A stretch of 64,000 nt of DNA, taken from assembly GCF_004362865.1 (NCBI RefSeq), contig NZ_SNYI01000002.1:372001-436000 (forward strand), in the 5' to 3' direction. The notes beneath the pieces are model-generated. The model was not told where the DNA came from. It did no database searches and was given only the letters and a program-made list of their open reading frames with translations. Position numbers and translations under genes: made by a program. This DNA comes from Zeaxanthinibacter enoshimensis (lineage in GTDB: Bacteria; Bacteroidota; Bacteroidia; Flavobacteriales; Flavobacteriaceae). Positions 31,909 through 41,169 of the stretch are shown piece after piece (position 1 is the stretch's first letter; the number at the start of each line of letters is the position of its first letter).

Positions 31909-32862
31909 ATGGAGTATTTGGAATTTGAACTTCCCATCAAGGAGTTGGAAGAACAGTTGGAAAAATGTCAACTCATCGGAGAAGAAAGCGATGTTGACGT
32001 TACAGAGACCTGTAAGCAGATCGAAAAGAAACTGGAACAGACCAGGAAGGATATCTATAAGAACCTTACTGCCTGGCAGCGGGTTCAGCTTTCGCGTCAT
32101 CCCAACAGGCCATATACCCTTGATTACATAAAAGCCATCTGCGGAGATACTTTCCTTGAACTGCACGGGGACAGGAATGTAAAGGACGATAAAGCCATGA
32201 TCGGTGGTTTAGGTAAGATCGGTGACCAGAGTTATATGTTTATCGGTCAGCAGAAAGGGTACAATACCAAGACCCGGCAGTACCGTAATTTTGGTATGGC
32301 AAACCCCGAAGGATACCGCAAGGCTCTTCGCCTGATGAAATCTGCTGAGAAATTCGGAATTCCCGTAGTTTGCTTTATCGATACCCCCGGGGCCTATCCT
32401 GGGATCGAAGCTGAAGAGCGTGGCCAGGGAGAAGCTATCGCCAGGAATATTTTGGAAATGACCCGTTTAAAAGTGCCTATCATCTGTGTGATCATAGGGG
32501 AAGGTGCATCGGGAGGTGCATTGGGTATCGGAGTAGGAGACAAGGTGCTGATGCTGGAGAACACCTGGTATTCCGTAATATCCCCGGAATCCTGTTCTTC
32601 TATCCTTTGGAGAAGCTGGGAATATAAAGAACAGGCGGCAGAAGCTTTAAAGCTGACAGCCTCTGATATGAAAAAACTGAAACTGATCGATGAGATCGTT
32701 CGCGAACCCGCCGGAGGGGCTCATGCTCAGCGTGAAAAGACCTTCGAGATCGTAAAGAATAAGATTTCCAAGAATTACGAGCAACTTAAAAAGTTATCAC
32801 CAAAAGATCTGGTCACAGCACGCATGGATAAATATGCGCAGATGGGTGTCTATAACGGTTAG
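31909..32862 (+). CDS. accA: Acetyl-CoA carboxylase carboxyltransferase, alpha subunit
   Basis: With AccD transfers the carboxyl group from carboxybiotin to acetyl-CoA to give malonyl-CoA, the first step of fatty-acid synthesis. Length is 317 residues, as in other bacteria. Landmarks are the coiled N-terminus [82 protein letters not shown] and [15 protein letters not shown] chose the ATG at 31909 because the -7 element occupies the upstream in-frame region. It is monocistronic on present evidence; dnaB follows after 168 bases. Confidence 0.95.
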   Translation: MEYLEFELPIKELEEQLEKCQLIGEESDVDVTETCKQIEKKLEQTRKDIYKNLTAWQRVQLSRHPNRPYTLDYIKAICGDTFLELHGDRNVKDDKAMIGGLGKIGDQSYMFIGQQKGYNTKTRQYRNFGMANPEGYRKALRLMKSAEKFGIPVVCFIDTPGAYPGIEAEERGQGEAIARNILEMTRLKVPIICVIIGEGASGGALGIGVGDKVLMLENTWYSVISPESCSSILWRSWEYKEQAAEALKLTASDMKKLKLIDEIVREPAGGAHAQREKTFEIVKNKISKNYEQLKKLSPKDLVTARMDKYAQMGVYNG

Positions 32863-32907
32863 TAAGTGATTTTGTCAAGCTGACGAAAATATTTTCACCT
32901 CACCTCG

Positions 32908-33025
32908 GTTAATTTTTTAGTTATCAACACTATATTGTTGTTTATTAACATGTTAATTGTTAATGAGCGGTTGATATCGTTAACTTAACTTTTAAAGTTA
33001 ACTTAAAGTTAATTAGCTAATTTTA
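32908..33025. promoter_or_regulatory. dnaB upstream region rich in GTTAA/TTAAC inverted repeats
   Basis: At least eight GTTAA/TTAAC units in about 110 AT-rich bases. They include the perfect palindromes TTAACATGTTAA (32945-32956) and TTAACTTTTAAAGTTAA (32985-33001) and a GTTAAC at 32979-32984 and 32997-33002. TTATCAACA (32921-32929) differs from the DnaA box TTATCCACA at one base. TAATTTTA (33018-33025) is a -7-like element five bases before the dnaB ATG. Confidence 0.5.
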
Positions 33026-33030
33026 CATCC

Positions 33031-34584
33031 ATGGAGAACACCAACCCCATCCTTGGCCGCAAAGTCGGCAAGCCCAATGTTATTAGTTTAGAAAAGGGAA
33101 AAATACCACCTCAAGCCGTTGATTTAGAGGAGGTTGTGCTTGGCGCTATGCTAATTGATAAAAAAGGGGTTGATGAAGTTATCGATATTCTTCACCCTGA
33201 TGTTTTCTATAAAGACGCTCACAGGCATATCTACGAGGCGATCTTTAAATTGTTCGAATCATCGGAACCAGTGGATTTATTAACGGTTTCGGCCCAATTG
33301 AAGAAAGATGGCAATCTTGAAATCGCGGGTGGTGATTTTTACCTCATTAAACTTACGCAGAAAGTAGCCTCATCGGCTCATATTGAATTTCACGCCAGGA
33401 TCATCCTGCAGAAATTTATCCAGCGCAGCCTGATAAAGATCTCGAACGAGATCATTGAAGAGGCCTACGATGATGCTACGGATGTATTTGACCTCCTGGA
33501 CAACGCGGAGGCCAAATTATACGATGTAACCCAGGGTAACCTTAAAAGATCTGCTGAGACGGCACAGAACCTGGTGATCCAGGCCAAGAAGAAGATCGAA
33601 GAGATTTCTAATAAGGACGGACTCAGTGGTATCCCATCAGGATTTGACAAACTGGATAAGCTGACCTCCGGTTGGCAGCCCAGTGACCTGATCATCGTTG
33701 CAGCAAGACCGGGTATGGGTAAAACAGCCCTAACGCTGTCCATGGCAAGAAACATTGCCGTTAACGCGAATACCCCTGTAGCATTCTTCTCACTGGAGAT
33801 GTCCTCTGTGCAGCTGATCACCAGGCTTATATCTTCAGAAACAGGACTCTCTTCTGAAAAACTGAGAACAGGCCGGCTGGAAAAACACGAATGGGAACAA
33901 CTGAACGTCAAAGTAAAGGCGCTCGAAAAAGCACCACTGTTTATAGATGATACACCATCGCTCTCGATTTTTGACCTCAGGGCCAAGGCAAGGCGACTGG
34001 CTTCCCAACATAAGATCCGTCTTATCATAATTGACTACCTGCAATTAATGACCGCTGGGGGTACCCAGAAAGGTGGGAACAGGGAACAGGAGATCTCAAC
34101 TATTTCCCGTAACCTGAAGGCACTGGCAAAGGAATTGAACGTTCCTGTTATAGCCCTGTCCCAGTTATCCCGTGCCGTGGAAACCCGGGGAGGCAGTAAG
34201 CGTCCTATCCTTTCAGATCTTAGGGAATCCGGGGCGATCGAGCAGGATGCGGATATTGTGTCCTTCATATATCGTCCTGAATATTACAAGATCGATGAAT
34301 GGGATGATGAAGAACGCACTCCTACCCAGGGCCAGGCAGAGTTCATCGTGGCAAAACACAGGAATGGTGGGTTAGAGAATATTAGGTTAAAGTTCATTGG
34401 ACAATTAGGTAAATTTGATAACTTGGATGACTTTGATACGCCATTCGAGTTTCAATCGAAGATGAATGCTGATGGCGATAATCCGTTCGCTACGCGTAAA
34501 CTGCCCAATGCCGACGAGGCTTTTGGCAGTTCTATGAACCAGCCGCCTGATCTTGATCCAGATGATAATGATGTTCCTTTCTGA
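33031..34584 (+). CDS. dnaB: Replicative DNA helicase
   Basis: Unwinds DNA at the replication fork as a hexamer. The N-terminal helical domain (residues about 25-125, PPQAVDLEEVVLGAMLIDKKG) is followed by a linker and the RecA-like domain with Walker A RPGMGKT near 228-234, IDDTPSLSIFDLRAKAR, Walker B IIIDYLQLM and the GGSKRPILSDLRESGAIEQDADIV block that contains the arginine finger and motif H4. The C-terminal 50 residues are acidic and low-complexity, ending in DPDDNDVPF. The length is 517 aa. No intein is present. The next gene begins within its last codons. Confidence 0.95.
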   Translation: MENTNPILGRKVGKPNVISLEKGKIPPQAVDLEEVVLGAMLIDKKGVDEVIDILHPDVFYKDAHRHIYEAIFKLFESSEPVDLLTVSAQLKKDGNLEIAGGDFYLIKLTQKVASSAHIEFHARIILQKFIQRSLIKISNEIIEEAYDDATDVFDLLDNAEAKLYDVTQGNLKRSAETAQNLVIQAKKKIEEISNKDGLSGIPSGFDKLDKLTSGWQPSDLIIVAARPGMGKTALTLSMARNIAVNANTPVAFFSLEMSSVQLITRLISSETGLSSEKLRTGRLEKHEWEQLNVKVKALEKAPLFIDDTPSLSIFDLRAKARRLASQHKIRLIIIDYLQLMTAGGTQKGGNREQEISTISRNLKALAKELNVPVIALSQLSRAVETRGGSKRPILSDLRESGAIEQDADIVSFIYRPEYYKIDEWDDEERTPTQGQAEFIVAKHRNGGLENIRLKFIGQLGKFDNLDDFDTPFEFQSKMNADGDNPFATRKLPNADEAFGSSMNQPPDLDPDDNDVPF

Positions 34585-35926
34585 TATACGGAGAACCACT
34601 AATACTGCAGTTACACTGCATAAACTGCCCAGTAAATTCATTTCTAAGTTTTCTTTAAAGCGTTTTGCGCCGGTACTGTTTATGCTGCTATTCCTGCTGA
34701 CAGCGATCAAAGTGTCTGCAAGTGTGATCCTGATCCCTATGGATGCAGAGAGCCAGAAAGATCACCTGAAGGCTTACGGGATCACCTATTGGGTACTGAC
34801 CAAACAACAAAAAGTACAATGGTTGCTCAATTACCGGGGTGGGTCTTTCCTGCTCCCAGACGGGGAACGGATCCGGAAAGAATGCCAGATCCGGGGGGTA
34901 TCATTCGAAGTACTTTCCGATGAAATGGCCCAGGGAATCCTGGATGGGATCAGTAGCCCCGCAGTGAACCAGGAAGCCGTTATCCTGGAAAAAGCTCCTA
35001 AAATTGCGGTGTATTCCCCTAAAGACAACCAACCATGGGATGATGCGGTTACCATGGCGCTCACTTATGCCGAGATCCCTTACGTCACCATTTACGATGA
35101 AGAAGTGTTGGGGGATAAGCTGGTATTATATGACTGGCTTCACCTGCACCATGAAGATTTTACCGGGCAATATGGTAAATTCTACGGGGCATACCGGGCC
35201 ACCCCCTGGTACATAGAAGGCAAGCGGCAGGCAGAAGACCTTGCTTCCAGGCTAGGTTTTTCTAAGGTTTCACAGGAAAAACTCGCCGTGGCTCTAAAGA
35301 TCAGGAATTATGTTATCGGCGGAGGATTTATGTTTGCTATGTGCTCGGCAACGGACAGCTTTGATATTGCCCTTGCTGCTGAAGGCGTGGATATCTGCGA
35401 ACCAATGTTCGACGGTGATCCTTCGGATCCCAATTACCAAAAGAGAATAGATTACACCAAGACCTTTGCCTTTAAAGACTTTATCCTGGAACGGAATCCG
35501 CTGAGGTACGAGTTCTCCTCGATTGATATGACCTCCCAGAGACAACAGGTACCTAAAGAGTCGGATTATTTTTCACTGATGGACTTTTCGGCTAAATGGG
35601 ACCCGGTCCCCACAATGCTTTGCCAGAACCATACCTCCCTGGTAAAAGGATTTATGGGGCAGACCACCGCCTTTGCCCGGGAACAAATAAAACCTACGGT
35701 CCTGGTGCTGGGTGAAAACAGGATCAACGGGGAGGCCAGGTATATTCACGGCATCAAGGGGAAGGGATTCTTTACATTTTACGGCGGACACGATCCTGAA
35801 GATTACCAGCACAGGGTAGGGGATCCGAAAACTGCGCTGGAGTTGCACCCGAACTCTCCCGGGTACAGACTAATCCTTAATAATGTTTTATTTCCCGCCG
35901 CGAGGAAAAAGAAGCAAAAGACCTAA
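34568..35926 (+). CDS. Exported protein with amidotransferase-like core, often named asparagine synthetase B
   Basis: I cannot support the asparagine-synthetase name sometimes given to homologues: there is no N-terminal Cys2 glutaminase nor an SGGxDS ATP-pyrophosphatase loop. The N-terminus has a basic region and hydrophobic stretch (FAPVLFMLLFLLTAIKVSAS), so it is exported or membrane-anchored. The core looks like the ThuA / class I amidotransferase superfamily: KIAVYSPKDNQ as first strand, HLHHEDFTG, then GGGFMFAMCSATDSFDIALAAEG with Cys259 at a nucleophile-elbow-like position, and GKGFFTFYGGHDPEDYQH near the C-terminus. The ATG at 34568 overlaps the dnaB end by 17 bases; the exact start is uncertain. 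Confidence 0.72.
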   Translation: MMFLSDIRRTTNTAVTLHKLPSKFISKFSLKRFAPVLFMLLFLLTAIKVSASVILIPMDAESQKDHLKAYGITYWVLTKQQKVQWLLNYRGGSFLLPDGERIRKECQIRGVSFEVLSDEMAQGILDGISSPAVNQEAVILEKAPKIAVYSPKDNQPWDDAVTMALTYAEIPYVTIYDEEVLGDKLVLYDWLHLHHEDFTGQYGKFYGAYRATPWYIEGKRQAEDLASRLGFSKVSQEKLAVALKIRNYVIGGGFMFAMCSATDSFDIALAAEGVDICEPMFDGDPSDPNYQKRIDYTKTFAFKDFILERNPLRYEFSSIDMTSQRQQVPKESDYFSLMDFSAKWDPVPTMLCQNHTSLVKGFMGQTTAFAREQIKPTVLVLGENRINGEARYIHGIKGKGFFTFYGGHDPEDYQHRVGDPKTALELHPNSPGYRLILNNVLFPAARKKKQKT

Positions 35927-36723
35927 AAATTTTCAAGCATTTTTTGCAGGATGTGTTCCACCCCACCTTCATCATTGGTCAGGGTCTGGTAATTGGCTGC
36001 ACTCAGTACATTGGGATGGGCATTGGCCATGGCTACACTGTAGGTAGCCAGTGACATCATTTCCAGGTCGTTATTATAATCCCCGAATACCAGGGTCTCC
36101 TCCGGGCTTATGCCGTAGTTTTCCTGTATTTTCTTGAGGGCGTATCCCTTATGGGCATCGGGATGCGAGAGATCCACCCAATGTTCCCCGGATACCTTGA
36201 CCTGCAGGTCGGACTCAAAGGACCGGACAGCCGGGTAGATATATTGTTCAGAACTGATATCGTGGTATACTGCAATCTTGACGATCTCCTGGTCAAATTC
36301 GTAAAGATCGGGTATCACCTCGTAAGTGGTGTAATATTCCTGGAGTTTGGACTGGAACTCCCTTGAGCTTTCACTGAGGTAGGCACTGCCTTTACCGCAA
36401 AGAATAGGATGCGCGTCGGAAACTGAAGACAATTTCTCCAAAACCTCGTTTTTCTTTCCGCCCGGCAACGGGGTAGAGACCAGCTCTTTTCCCTGTTGAA
36501 CTGCAAAAGCACCATTCTCCGCAATTATAATGATCTCGTCACGGATAGGGGCCAGTTTTTCGGCTATACTGCCAAACTGCCTGCCGCTTGCGGCTACGAA
36601 TAGAATATTGTTCTTACGAAGTTGCTTATAGAGGTCAAAGAACAAAGGGCTGACCTGGTGCTTGGAGTTCAGGAGGGTGCCATCCATATCGGTGACCACT
36701 AATTTTATTCGTGATAAGTCCAT
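35923..36723 (-). CDS. HAD-superfamily phosphatase, Cof type
   Basis: A Cof/YidA-type phosphatase, probably dephosphorylating sugar phosphates or other small metabolites. Motif I is VTDMDGTLL with Asp11 and Asp13 near the N-terminus, the C2-type cap domain lies in the middle, and motif IV is VFGDYNNDLEMM, with AMANAHPNV following. The length (266 aa) is typical. The substrate cannot be predicted. A -7 element TACCTTTG on the minus strand (36743-36750) lies 20 bases before the ATG. It converges on the exported protein gene with a 4-base overlap. Confidence 0.9.
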   Translation of the reverse strand: MDLSRIKLVVTDMDGTLLNSKHQVSPLFFDLYKQLRKNNILFVAASGRQFGSIAEKLAPIRDEIIIIAENGAFAVQQGKELVSTPLPGGKKNEVLEKLSSVSDAHPILCGKGSAYLSESSREFQSKLQEYYTTYEVIPDLYEFDQEIVKIAVYHDISSEQYIYPAVRSFESDLQVKVSGEHWVDLSHPDAHKGYALKKIQENYGISPEETLVFGDYNNDLEMMSLATYSVAMANAHPNVLSAANYQTLTNDEGGVEHILQKMLENF

Positions 36724-36742
36724 GTTTTGTATCTTCAGCTTA

Positions 36743-36750
36743 CAAAGGTA
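36743..36750 (-). promoter_or_regulatory. -7 element of the HAD phosphatase gene
   Basis: CAAAGGTA reads TACCTTTG on the minus strand, an exact TAnnTTTG, 20 bases before the start codon. Confidence 0.6.
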
Positions 36751-36816
36751 TTTTTTAAGAATTTAAATAAGGACTGTAAAGTGAAAGTTTTACCCTCAGA
36801 TACTCCGGCAACGGAG

Positions 36817-37239
36817 ATGAAGATATACCAGAAATCCATAACTCTGCCTCCATTTCCCAGGGGATTCCACCTGGTGACCGACAGGATCGTCTCCCAGTTT
36901 CCTGAACTTAGCGAAATTAAGACCGGCCTTCTGAACGTTTTTATACAGCATACCTCTGCAAGCCTGACGATCAATGAGAATGCAGATCCTACAGTAAGGA
37001 CAGACTTTGAGAGTCATATGAACCAGATGGTTCCTGAAAATGCACCCTATTATGAACATACCATAGAGGGGCCTGATGATATGCCTGCACACATTAAAGC
37101 TTCCCTTATGGGGGCGTCTGTCCAGGTTCCTGTGACCAATGGCAGGCTGAACCTTGGCACCTGGCAGGGAATATACCTTTGTGAACACAGGGATCATGTC
37201 AGCGGGAGGCGACTGGTGCTTACCGTATACGGGTCCTGA
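36817..37239 (+). CDS. YjbQ family protein (UPF0047, secondary thiamine-phosphate synthase)
   Basis: Small cytoplasmic protein of the YjbQ/UPF0047 family, annotated as secondary thiamine-phosphate synthase because some members rescue thiamine mutants; the main role is unsettled. Family motifs: GLLNVFIQHTSASLTINENADPTVRTDFE, then HTIEGPDDMPAHIKASLMGASVQVPV and LGTWQGIYLCEHRD. Conserved His and Glu residues form the presumed active site. I chose the ATG at 36817 (MKIYQKS), giving 140 residues as in the family; an in-frame TTG at 36727 would add 30 lysine-rich residues in an AT-rich promoter-like stretch. Confidence 0.88.
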   Translation: MKIYQKSITLPPFPRGFHLVTDRIVSQFPELSEIKTGLLNVFIQHTSASLTINENADPTVRTDFESHMNQMVPENAPYYEHTIEGPDDMPAHIKASLMGASVQVPVTNGRLNLGTWQGIYLCEHRDHVSGRRLVLTVYGS

Positions 37240-37259
37240 GAAGCAATATTAAAAATAAA

Positions 37260-37538
37260 ATGATAATGGCTACAAAAGAAGACATCCTGAATAAGATACA
37301 GATCCTGATCACTCATCATTTTAAAACCCCGGAGGAGGCCTACAGGTTCTTTGATAAAGACTCCGATGGTAAGCTTAAAAAAGATGAAATAATCGAATTG
37401 CTGAAGCGGGCAGAGATTAATGGTTTTATCAGGGGGATCGTCGCCAGCAAATTGATCGAAGGGTATGATAAGTCCGGGGATGAATATGTGGATTGGGATG
37501 AATTCAAGGCTGCGATTTCTAAGATTCAGAAAACCTGA
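37260..37538 (+). CDS. EF-hand domain protein
   Basis: A 92-residue (or 90 from the ATG at 37266) cytoplasmic helical protein with two EF-hand-like motifs. The first loop is DKDSDGKLKKDE (residues about 29-40), with good calcium ligands; the second, DKSGDEYVDWDEF (about 69-81), is one residue off the canonical spacing in part and may bind weakly. The pattern suggests calcium-dependent binding to another protein, but no partner is indicated. It follows the YjbQ gene by 21 bases and is probably co-transcribed. A terminator follows at 37551. Confidence 0.78.
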   Translation: MIMATKEDILNKIQILITHHFKTPEEAYRFFDKDSDGKLKKDEIIELLKRAEINGFIRGIVASKLIEGYDKSGDEYVDWDEFKAAISKIQKT

Positions 37539-37550
37539 GACATAAAAAAA

Positions 37551-37575
37551 ACCCGGCGGTAAGCCAGGGTTTTTA
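37551..37575. terminator. Bidirectional terminator between the EF-hand gene and rplT
   Basis: AACCCGGC (37551-37558) pairs with GCCAGGGTT (37564-37572) with one bulged A; A and T runs lie on both sides. Confidence 0.75.
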
Positions 37576-37593
37576 AGCGAGATAAGATTCGTT

Positions 37594-37938
37594 TTATTTT
37601 ACCTTTTCTACAATTGCTTTGAAAGCATCGGGGTGGTTCATGGCCAGGTCGGCAAGTACCTTACGGTTCAGGTCGATATTGTTGGCTTTCAATTTCCCCA
37701 TAAACTGAGAATAGGACAGTCCGTGCATCCTGGCACCTGCATTGATACGGGTGATCCACAGGGCGCGGAAATTTCTTTTCTTATTCCTACGGTCCCTGTA
37801 TGCATACTGCATTGCCTTTTCTACTGCATTCTTGGCAACAGTCCAGACATTTTTACGACGACCAAAGTATCCTTTGGCCTGTTTCATTATTTTTTTTCTA
37901 CGTGCTCTTGAAGCAACTGAATTTACTGATCTTGGCAT
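37594..37938 (-). CDS. rplT: 50S ribosomal protein L20
   Basis: Early-assembling protein of the large subunit that binds 23S rRNA. The sequence begins [41 protein letters not shown] (motif positions 2-43) and is rich in Arg/Lys, with the globular part ending [18 protein letters not shown]. The length (114 aa) is normal. It is the last gene of thrS-infC-rpmI-rplT, 91 bases downstream of rpmI, and the operon ends at the 37551 terminator. In other bacteria L20 represses this operon through mRNA structures; I saw no clear copy of that site, but did not fold the RNA. Confidence 0.97.
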   Translation of the reverse strand: MPRSVNSVASRARRKKIMKQAKGYFGRRKNVWTVAKNAVEKAMQYAYRDRRNKKRNFRALWITRINAGARMHGLSYSQFMGKLKANNIDLNRKVLADLAMNHPDAFKAIVEKVK

Positions 37939-38029
37939 TTCTTTTTGTTTTTTGTAGCAGGCGATCCGGTTTTATTTGCGGATACTTTATGGCCCAACTC
38001 CACGGTTAATACAATTCCCTTAGTGACAA

Positions 38030-38227
38030 TTACTTTAAACGTAATTGTTCCATGATACTGTTCTCATCGGCTTTGTGTACCAATGTATCATGGGTCAGCT
38101 TAAGCTTACGCTTTTTAGACTTCTTAGTAAGAATGTGGCTCTTGTAAGCGTGCTTCCTCTTTATTTTACCGGTACCGGTCAGCTTAAAACGCTTCTTGGC
38201 ACTGGATTTAGTTTTCATTTTAGGCAT
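38030..38227 (-). CDS. rpmI: 50S ribosomal protein L35
   Basis: A 65-residue basic protein of the large ribosomal subunit. The N-terminus [40 protein letters not shown] is the L35 family pattern. It is separated by 61 bases from infC and 91 bases from rplT. Its stop is in the usual place and no frameshift is seen. Confidence 0.97.
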   Translation of the reverse strand: MPKMKTKSSAKKRFKLTGTGKIKRKHAYKSHILTKKSKKRKLKLTHDTLVHKADENSIMEQLRLK

Positions 38228-38288
38228 TAGCTTCCTATTTGTTATTAATTATCTCGCTTATTATTATCTGTTGCGACGCTGCGCAATT

Positions 38289-38843
38289 TTACTTCTTTGT
38301 CTTGGGGGCCAGGAACATAGTCATCCGCTTACCTTCCAGTTTTGGCATTTGCTCTACTTTACCGTAGTCTTCAAGCTCAGATGCCAATCTCAGAAGCAGG
38401 ATTTCTCCCTGGTCCTTGTACACGATAGATCGTCCTTTGAAGAATACATAAGCTTTAAGCTTAGCACCTTCTTTAAGGAATTTTTCCGCGTGCTTCTTTT
38501 TAAATTCGTAATCGTGGTCATCCGTCTGGGGTCCAAACCGGATTTCCTTCACCACCACTTTGGTGGCTTTGGCTTTCATAGCCTTCTCCCTCTTCTTCTG
38601 TTCGTAGAGGTATTTTTTATAGTCGATGATTTTACAAACCGGCGGATCCGCATTCGGCGATATTTCCACCAGATCAAGACCTTGTTCCGCGGCCATGGAA
38701 AGTGCTTCCCTGATAGGGTATACACCCATTTCCACGTTGTCTCCCACCAATCTTACCTTGGGTGACGATATCTTCTCATTGATCTTATGGGGATTCTTAT
38801 TTTCCCTCCTAGGTTGGGGCTTAAATCTTCTTCTAATTGCTAT
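38289..38843 (-). CDS. infC: Translation initiation factor IF-3, with a non-AUG start (AUA or AUU)
   Basis: IF-3 keeps 30S subunits free and checks start-codon pairing. Most of the protein is evident ([66 protein letters not shown]). The conserved N-terminus continues 31 codons upstream of the first conventional start (TTG at 38748-38750), with [20 protein letters not shown] intact, up to [14 protein letters not shown]. Four codons further upstream is a stop (TAA, 38858-38856). No ATG, GTG or TTG lies between them, so translation must begin at ATA (38843-38841, giving MAIRRRF) or ATT (38837-38835). E. coli infC begins with AUU and IF-3 represses it. The length is 184 aa. Confidence 0.9.
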   Translation of the reverse strand: MAIRRRFKPQPRRENKNPHKINEKISSPKVRLVGDNVEMGVYPIREALSMAAEQGLDLVEISPNADPPVCKIIDYKKYLYEQKKREKAMKAKATKVVVKEIRFGPQTDDHDYEFKKKHAEKFLKEGAKLKAYVFFKGRSIVYKDQGEILLLRLASELEDYGKVEQMPKLEGKRMTMFLAPKTKK

Positions 38844-38877
38844 GGCTACTACTTTTTAATTCGACTTATTTTAACTT

Positions 38878-40827
38878 TTATTTGAACGACTTTAAGGTAC
38901 TACTTATTTCTTTTTCGACCAAGTCTACAAACTGTTTCACAGAGATCTTGCCCAGATCTTCACCACCGTGACGACGTACAGAGATCATCGATTCTGATTC
39001 TTCCTGCTCGCCAACGATCAGCATAAACGGGATTTTATTCATCTCGGCGTCCCGGATTTTCTTCCCTACCGTCTCGTTACGATGGTCTGCAAGGGCGCGA
39101 ATTTCGTGATTTTCCAGTGAATTTAAAACTTTTTCGGCATATTTTTCGTGTTTCTCACTGACGGGCAAGATAATAGCCTGCTCCGGGATAAGCCATAATG
39201 GGAAATTACCCCCGGTATGTTCCAGTAAAAGAGCGACAAATCGCTCCATGCTTCCGAAGGGTGCACGGTGTATCATCACCGGCCGGTGTGATTCGTTATC
39301 ACTGCCTTTGTAGGTCAGGTCAAACCTTTCTGGCAGGTTATAATCAACCTGTATGGTCCCCAATTGCCATTGTCTTCCAAGCGCATCCTTCACCATGAAG
39401 TCCAGCTTAGGCCCGTAGAATGCTGCTTCACCTTCTACGATCTTGTAATTCAGTCCTTTTTCTTTCGCGGCATTGATGATAGCTCGTTCGGCTTTCTCCC
39501 AGTTTTCTATTGTTCCGATATACTTGTCCGGTTGCTCCGGATCTCTTAGGGATACCTGGGCGGTAAAATTATCAAAACCAAGAGAGTTGAGCACGTATAA
39601 AGACAAGTCTATCACTTCCTTGAATTCCTGGTCCAGCTGATCCGGGGTACAGAAAATATGAGCATCGTCCTGGGTGAATCCTCTAACCCTCGTCAGGCCG
39701 TGCAGTTCGCCACTTTGTTCATAGCGGTATACAGTACCGAATTCAGCGTAACGTTTAGGCAGTTCCCGGTAGCTGAAAGGCCGGGCATTGTATATTTCGC
39801 AGTGATGCGGACAGTTCATCGGCTTCAGCAAGAATTCCTCATCCTCTTTCGGAGTATGAATGGGTTGAAAACTGTCTTCCCCGTATTTCGCATAATGCCC
39901 CGAGGTGACATACAGTTCTTTCTGCCCGATATGAGGGGTGACCACCATCTCGTAGCCAGCCTGTTTCTGGGCTTTTTTCAGGAATTGTTCCAGACGTTCC
40001 CTCAGGGCAGCACCTTTAGGCAACCACAGGGGTAATCCCTGGCCAACCTTCTGGGAAAATGTGAACAGGTCCAGTTCTTTTCCCAGTTTCCTGTGATCTC
40101 TTTTCTTAGCTTCTTCGAGCAGGGCGAGGTACTCTGTAAGTTCTTTCTGTTTAGGGAATGATATTCCGTAGACCCTGGTCAGCTGGGGTTTGTTCTCGTC
40201 CCCCCTCCAGTATGCTCCTGCCACATTGAGGATCTTGATCGCTTTAATAAAGCCAGTATTGGGGATATGGCCTCCCCGGCACAGATCCGTAAAGGTATCA
40301 TGGTCACAGAAGGTGATGCTTCCATCCTCCAGGTTCTCAATGAGTTCAGTCTTATATTCGTTTTGCTGGTCCTCGTAATAGGACAGGGCTTCTTGTTTAC
40401 TGACGGCACGCATTTTAAATTCGTGCTTGCCTCTCGCAATCTCCAGGGCTTTCTTCTCAATTGCCGGGAAATCCTTTTCAGAGATGGTGTGTTCCCCGAA
40501 ATCGACATCATAATAAAAACCGTTTTCGATCGCCGGTCCGATGGTCAATTTAATTCCCGGGTAAAGTTCCTCCAGGGCCTGTGCGACCACGTGCGAAGAC
40601 GAATGCCAGAAGGCTTTCTTTCCTTCGTCATCGTTCCAGGTATGAAGAACCAGTTTACCATCCTCTTCCAGGGCAGAGACCGTCTCAACCTTTGTGCCGT
40701 TAAAGGTAGCCGAGATCACGTTCCTGGCCAGTCCTTCGCTGATGCTCCTGGCCACATCCATAGGGGTTGCTCCCTGTTCAAATTCTTTTACGGAATTGTC
40801 CGGTAAGGTTATTTTTATCATTCCCAT
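38878..40827 (-). CDS. thrS: Threonyl-tRNA synthetase
   Basis: Charges tRNA-Thr with threonine. Domains in order: TGS (residues 1-62), the editing domain with [17 protein letters not shown] and the second HxxxC-type element ([12 protein letters not shown]), catalytic class II core (motif 2 [25 protein letters not shown], with the zinc Cys in [10 protein letters not shown], and motif 3 [18 protein letters not shown]), and the anticodon-binding C-terminus. The length (649 aa) is normal; the ATG at 40821 (MIKITLPDN) is an equally plausible start. It is the first gene of the thrS-infC-rpmI-rplT operon; a -7 element TATCTTTG lies at 40848-40855. No T-box is visible in the short leader. Confidence 0.97.
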   Translation of the reverse strand: MGMIKITLPDNSVKEFEQGATPMDVARSISEGLARNVISATFNGTKVETVSALEEDGKLVLHTWNDDEGKKAFWHSSSHVVAQALEELYPGIKLTIGPAIENGFYYDVDFGEHTISEKDFPAIEKKALEIARGKHEFKMRAVSKQEALSYYEDQQNEYKTELIENLEDGSITFCDHDTFTDLCRGGHIPNTGFIKAIKILNVAGAYWRGDENKPQLTRVYGISFPKQKELTEYLALLEEAKKRDHRKLGKELDLFTFSQKVGQGLPLWLPKGAALRERLEQFLKKAQKQAGYEMVVTPHIGQKELYVTSGHYAKYGEDSFQPIHTPKEDEEFLLKPMNCPHHCEIYNARPFSYRELPKRYAEFGTVYRYEQSGELHGLTRVRGFTQDDAHIFCTPDQLDQEFKEVIDLSLYVLNSLGFDNFTAQVSLRDPEQPDKYIGTIENWEKAERAIINAAKEKGLNYKIVEGEAAFYGPKLDFMVKDALGRQWQLGTIQVDYNLPERFDLTYKGSDNESHRPVMIHRAPFGSMERFVALLLEHTGGNFPLWLIPEQAIILPVSEKHEKYAEKVLNSLENHEIRALADHRNETVGKKIRDAEMNKIPFMLIVGEQEESESMISVRRHGGEDLGKISVKQFVDLVEKEISSTLKSFK

Positions 40828-40847
40828 CGCTCACTTTTGTAAGGCAG

Positions 40848-40855
40848 CAAAGATA
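40848..40855 (-). promoter_or_regulatory. -7 element of the thrS operon
   Basis: CAAAGATA reads TATCTTTG on the minus strand, an exact TAnnTTTG, 21 bases before the start codon. Confidence 0.65.
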
Positions 40856-40925
40856 ACATCTTGCTTTGATGCGGGCAATTAAAGCTAAAGTATTTTAGAG
40901 GGTGCGGACTATGCCGCCAGACGGC

Positions 40926-41159
40926 CTATTTTTTATTAAAAAAGGCGTTTACAACAGTTCGTATACTGTAGAAACCCATACCTACCGCTGCGAGGGCAAA
41001 TATAAAACCCAGGATTAGCACGTAAATGTAGAGCGGGTGGCCTTCATTTTTAAAAGCCTGATAGATAATAACGGGAGCGATGAACATTAACAGGGCTGTG
41101 ATTCCCAGGTATTTGACACCTCTAATCAGTAATTCTCTGTCTGTTCTCATATTACCCAT
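40926..41159 (-). CDS. DUF6095-like small membrane protein
   Basis: A 77-residue inner-membrane protein with two hydrophobic segments, roughly residues 18-36 (YLGITALLMFIAPVIIYQA) and 42-66 (YIYVLILGFIFALAAVGMGFY), joined by a short loop with a PLY turn. The pattern and length match a small flavobacterial family I remember as DUF6095; function unknown. The -7 element TATTTTTG (minus strand, 41170-41177) is only 11 bases from the ATG at 41159, so the mRNA has a very short leader or translation starts at the ATG at 41150. It lies between thrS and the DUF4249 gene, all on the same strand. Confidence 0.75.
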   Translation of the reverse strand: MGNMRTDRELLIRGVKYLGITALLMFIAPVIIYQAFKNEGHPLYIYVLILGFIFALAAVGMGFYSIRTVVNAFFNKK

Positions 41160-41169
41160 GGCTTTGTTG

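Noticed and set aside
32908-33025. Chromosomal replication origin
   Set aside because: Only one DnaA-box-like site (with a mismatch), no dnaA or gidA nearby; the palindromes may be regulatory.
34568-35926. Asparagine synthetase B
   Set aside because: No N-terminal Cys2 and no ATP-pyrophosphatase motif; core features resemble an amidotransferase-like fold with a signal peptide.
38289-38750. infC truncated at the N-terminus
   Set aside because: The missing N-terminal part is present upstream in frame; only the start codon is unusual.
40838-40877. T-box leader before thrS
   Set aside because: The leader is only about 20-30 bases and has no T-box consensus.
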